A stretch of DNA of 7,572 nt, taken from positions 1 to 7,572 of the forward strand of contig CAJBVC010000115.1 in the NCBI GenBank assembly GCA_903958915.1, given 5' to 3'. Positions 5,778 to 7,572 of the stretch are shown piece by piece; positions within the stretch are counted from its first letter, which is position 1; the number at the start of each line of letters is the position of its first letter. A program made the position numbers and the translations under genes. The notes under the pieces were generated by a model. That model ran no database searches. It saw only the letters and a list, made by a program, of their open reading frames with translations, and was not told the DNA's origin. The stretch comes from an uncultured beta proteobacterium. Lineage in GTDB: Bacteria; Pseudomonadota; Gammaproteobacteria; Burkholderiales; Burkholderiaceae_C.

Positions 5778-7481
5778 ATGTCTCTCTTGCCAACATTGGG
5801 ACACGATGAAAGCCTGGATCCCTTCCCCGGTGAAGCCGAACTGGCCGCTTTGCGCGGCTGGTACGCCGGTCTGTCGTCCCGCGAATCCGTGGCACGCTAC
5901 CTAGAGACGCAGAAGGTCTCGGGACAGTCGTCACGGGGGATGATTGGACGCATTCGCCGTCAACTAATCAGCATTGCACGGCTGCGCCACCGGGCTGATC
6001 TAGTGGCTTTGCTGGACCACGCGGAAAGTGAGCGCGCTAAGCATGCTAGGACCGTTGCCCATGCCATTGACGCATTGCGCATTGCTCCAGAGCCGACTCC
6101 CAGGATCACCGATGACGTGCGTCTTTGGCTTCCTACGCGTGCGGCCAATTCTCTATACGCCCAAGACATCAAGACACTTGCACAGCTGACGGTGCGGGTA
6201 CCGCGGCGGCGTCGCTGGTGGACGGTGGTTCCTGGGCTGGGTGCCAAAGGGGCGCTACAAGTCGAAGCTTTCTTTGCGACCCACTCGCAATTGACCGAAC
6301 GGGCGCGGGAATTGATGGTCAGCGAAACGGTACAGACGGTTGTTCCCTGGGAGCGCCTGAAAGTGCCGGAAGGACTCAACGGCACACAAGGCACCTTCCG
6401 TGGGCCCCCATCCAGTTGCACGCTCAGTGCTGACAATGACTATGAGGCCGTGCAGGCCTGGTTGGCACTGCACGAGTCCAGCGCAACTAAACGGGCCTAT
6501 CGTAAGGAAGCCGAACGCCTGATTCTGTGGGCCGTTGTGGAACGTGGTCGTGCGCTGTCGTCGCTAACCACTGAGGATGCCACGGCCTACAGGGGGTTCT
6601 TGCGCAACCCCACGCCACGCAGCCGATGGGTTGGGCCACCGCAGACACGGTTTTCTGCGCAGTGGCGACCATTCGCGGCTGGTTTGTCCCCCCGTTCCAC
6701 GGCGTATGCCTTGACCGTCATCGGGGCCATGTTTCGTTGGCTGATTGAGCAGCGATACGTAGTGGCCAACCCGTTTGCCGGAATCAAGGTGCGCGGTGGT
6801 GCCCGCAGCTCACCCATGGACGAAGGACGCGTGTTCTCCGAGGGAGAGTGGGCCATCATCCGAGCCGTTGCCAATGGGCTGGAGTGGTCATACGGATGGA
6901 AGCTTCCTGCAGCCCAACGTCTGCGCTTTGTTTTGGACTTCGCATATGCCACTGGTCTGCGCTCAAGCGAGTTTGTGGGAGCGACCCTGGGACAGATCGA
7001 AACGGATGCCCATGGAGACCATTGGCTCAAGTTGGTCGGCAAAGGCAGCAAGGCGGGCAAAGTAGCATTACCCCCACTGGCAAAAGTCGCTCTGGATCAC
7101 TACTTGATGCAGCGAGGTGTACCAACCACGCCAGCCATGTGGAAGCCGTCCACTCCGCTCATTGCGGACTTGAAGAACGGTGGCGGGAACAACCGCATTA
7201 CTTCCAGCCGGTTATGGGACGTCACCAACCGTTTCTTCACAACAACGGCCAATGCCATCGAGGCTGAGTCCCCAAAAACGGCAGATAAATTGCGAAGGGC
7301 AAGTCCGCATTGGATGAGACACACCCACGCCACACACGCTTTGGCGCGGGGAGCAGAATTGACCACAGTAAGAGACAACTTGCGGCATGCTTCGGTGTCC
7401 ACCACCTCGGTGTACCTTCACACAGACCAGGTCAAGCGGGCACGGCAAATGAGAGATGCCTTTGGCACGCCAAATGGTTAA
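5763..7481 (+). CDS. Large tyrosine recombinase with DUF3701 domain, probable cointegrate resolvase
   Basis: The product has 572 residues. A DUF3701-like domain lies at about 115-175 (WLPTRAANSLYAQDIKTL through the hairpin-like GLGAKGALQVEAFF), a SAM-like core-binding domain at about 224-345 (HESSATKRAYRKEAERLILW ending in NPFAGIKV), and the catalytic domain at about 355-560. All tyrosine-recombinase residues are visible: R400 in ATGLRSSE, K427 in GKGSK, H516 and R519 in PHWMRH, H542 in LRHAS and nucleophile Y551 in SVYLHTD; the 9-residue H-to-Y spacing equals that of XerD. It is about twice the size of TnpI of Tn4430. Divergent from tnpA and next to a repeat-rich intergenic region, it is placed as a resolvase, so cointegrate resolution is the likely role; integration or host-site recombination remains possible. 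Neither ATG at 5763 nor ATG at 5778 has a strong ribosome binding site; the longer form is reported. Confidence 0.9.
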   Translation: MKNLPMSLLPTLGHDESLDPFPGEAELAALRGWYAGLSSRESVARYLETQKVSGQSSRGMIGRIRRQLISIARLRHRADLVALLDHAESERAKHARTVAHAIDALRIAPEPTPRITDDVRLWLPTRAANSLYAQDIKTLAQLTVRVPRRRRWWTVVPGLGAKGALQVEAFFATHSQLTERARELMVSETVQTVVPWERLKVPEGLNGTQGTFRGPPSSCTLSADNDYEAVQAWLALHESSATKRAYRKEAERLILWAVVERGRALSSLTTEDATAYRGFLRNPTPRSRWVGPPQTRFSAQWRPFAAGLSPRSTAYALTVIGAMFRWLIEQRYVVANPFAGIKVRGGARSSPMDEGRVFSEGEWAIIRAVANGLEWSYGWKLPAAQRLRFVLDFAYATGLRSSEFVGATLGQIETDAHGDHWLKLVGKGSKAGKVALPPLAKVALDHYLMQRGVPTTPAMWKPSTPLIADLKNGGGNNRITSSRLWDVTNRFFTTTANAIEAESPKTADKLRRASPHWMRHTHATHALARGAELTTVRDNLRHASVSTTSVYLHTDQVKRARQMRDAFGTPNG

Positions 7482-7527
7482 TGTCTAGAGCGAATCCTGT
7501 CGTCCGCAGCACTTCCCATTGCGACGT

Positions 7528-7570
7528 CTTTACATAGTGTCCGAATTTCGGGGGATGGGCACATTTAGCC
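7528..7570 (-). repeat. Right terminal inverted repeat (43 bp)
   Basis: Read on the minus strand from 7570 it begins GGCTAAATGTGCCCAT and matches the left end at 40 of 43 positions. It includes the internal CCGAAATTCGG (7551-7541). It lies 46 bp past the recombinase stop; nothing recognisable is present in 7482-7527. Only two bases (GA) of flanking DNA are in the window beyond it. Confidence 0.95.
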
Positions 7571-7572
7571 GA

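Larger units (their letters stand above)
1672..7570. mobile_element. Complete Tn3-family transposon with tyrosine recombinase and TumE/TumA toxin-antitoxin pair
   Basis: The element is bounded by a 43-bp inverted repeat (1672-1714 and 7528-7570, 40 of 43 positions identical) and is 5,899 bp long. It carries a minus-strand Tn3-type transposase, a divergent plus-strand tyrosine recombinase in the usual resolvase place, and a minus-strand toxin-antitoxin pair between the transposase and the left end. The transposase and recombinase keep all expected catalytic residues, and no frame is broken, so the element looks intact and potentially active. It lies inside an ATPase gene. The 5-bp target duplication usual for Tn3 relatives is not evident: the left flank is ATTTT (1667-1671), while the only two bases seen beyond the right end are GA. 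The family assignment rests on the transposase; the subgroup was not determined. Confidence 0.93.

Noticed and set aside
5960..6436. Minus-strand open frame opposite the recombinase gene.
   Set aside because: It is antisense to the well-supported recombinase coding region and shows no known domain or start signal.
5577..7527. Search for a serine resolvase gene or extra passenger genes such as resistance determinants.
   Set aside because: No small serine-recombinase frame or other cargo gene was found; the tyrosine recombinase fills the space up to 46 bp from the right end.
1..7572. CRISPR arrays, tRNA or rRNA genes.
   Set aside because: No regularly spaced direct repeats and no RNA-gene-like segments were seen on either strand.

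Overview
The window holds a complete Tn3-family transposon of about 5.9 kb (1672-7570) sitting inside, and truncating, a gene for a HerA/VirD4-like P-loop ATPase (1-1677). Base composition looks moderate to moderately high in G+C. The protein flavour (a DUF3701-type tyrosine recombinase, a DUF4158/DDE Tn3 transposase, a TumE-type toxin) suggests a proteobacterium, most likely a beta-proteobacterium of the Burkholderiales. That taxonomic guess is inference from gene types only. The interrupted ATPase resembles those carried on plasmids and integrative elements, so the locus is probably accessory DNA.

Layout from left to right. 1-1671: the host ORF, N-terminal region plus Walker A, cut off before Walker B; its last Gly codon and its TAA stop come from the transposon tip. 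1672-1714: left terminal inverted repeat. 1744-2097 (minus): TumA-like winged-helix antitoxin. 2094-2378 (minus): TumE-like toxin, overlapping the antitoxin gene by 4 bp (ATGA). 2379-2424: a compact promoter/operator in which two near-identical palindromes cover a consensus -35 and the -10. 2481-5576 (minus): TnpA with its full DDE triad. 5577-5762: divergent intergenic region rich in short inverted repeats, the likely recombination (resolution) site and promoter region. 5763-7481 (plus): a 572-residue tyrosine recombinase with all catalytic residues. 7528-7570: right terminal inverted repeat.

The parts make a coherent replicative transposon. TnpA would pair the 43-bp ends and make a cointegrate. 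The divergently transcribed tyrosine recombinase sits where Tn3 relatives carry their resolvase and would resolve the cointegrate at the intergenic site. The TumE/TumA pair would help keep the element in its host. No serine resolvase, antibiotic-resistance gene, RNA gene or CRISPR array was seen. The most unusual points are the large DUF3701 recombinase in the resolvase position, terminal repeats that do not start with the usual GGGG, and the twin-palindrome promoter that would give an essentially leaderless toxin mRNA starting at GTG. No stretch over 300 bases lacks a gene; the longest gap is the 186-bp tnpA/recombinase intergenic region.
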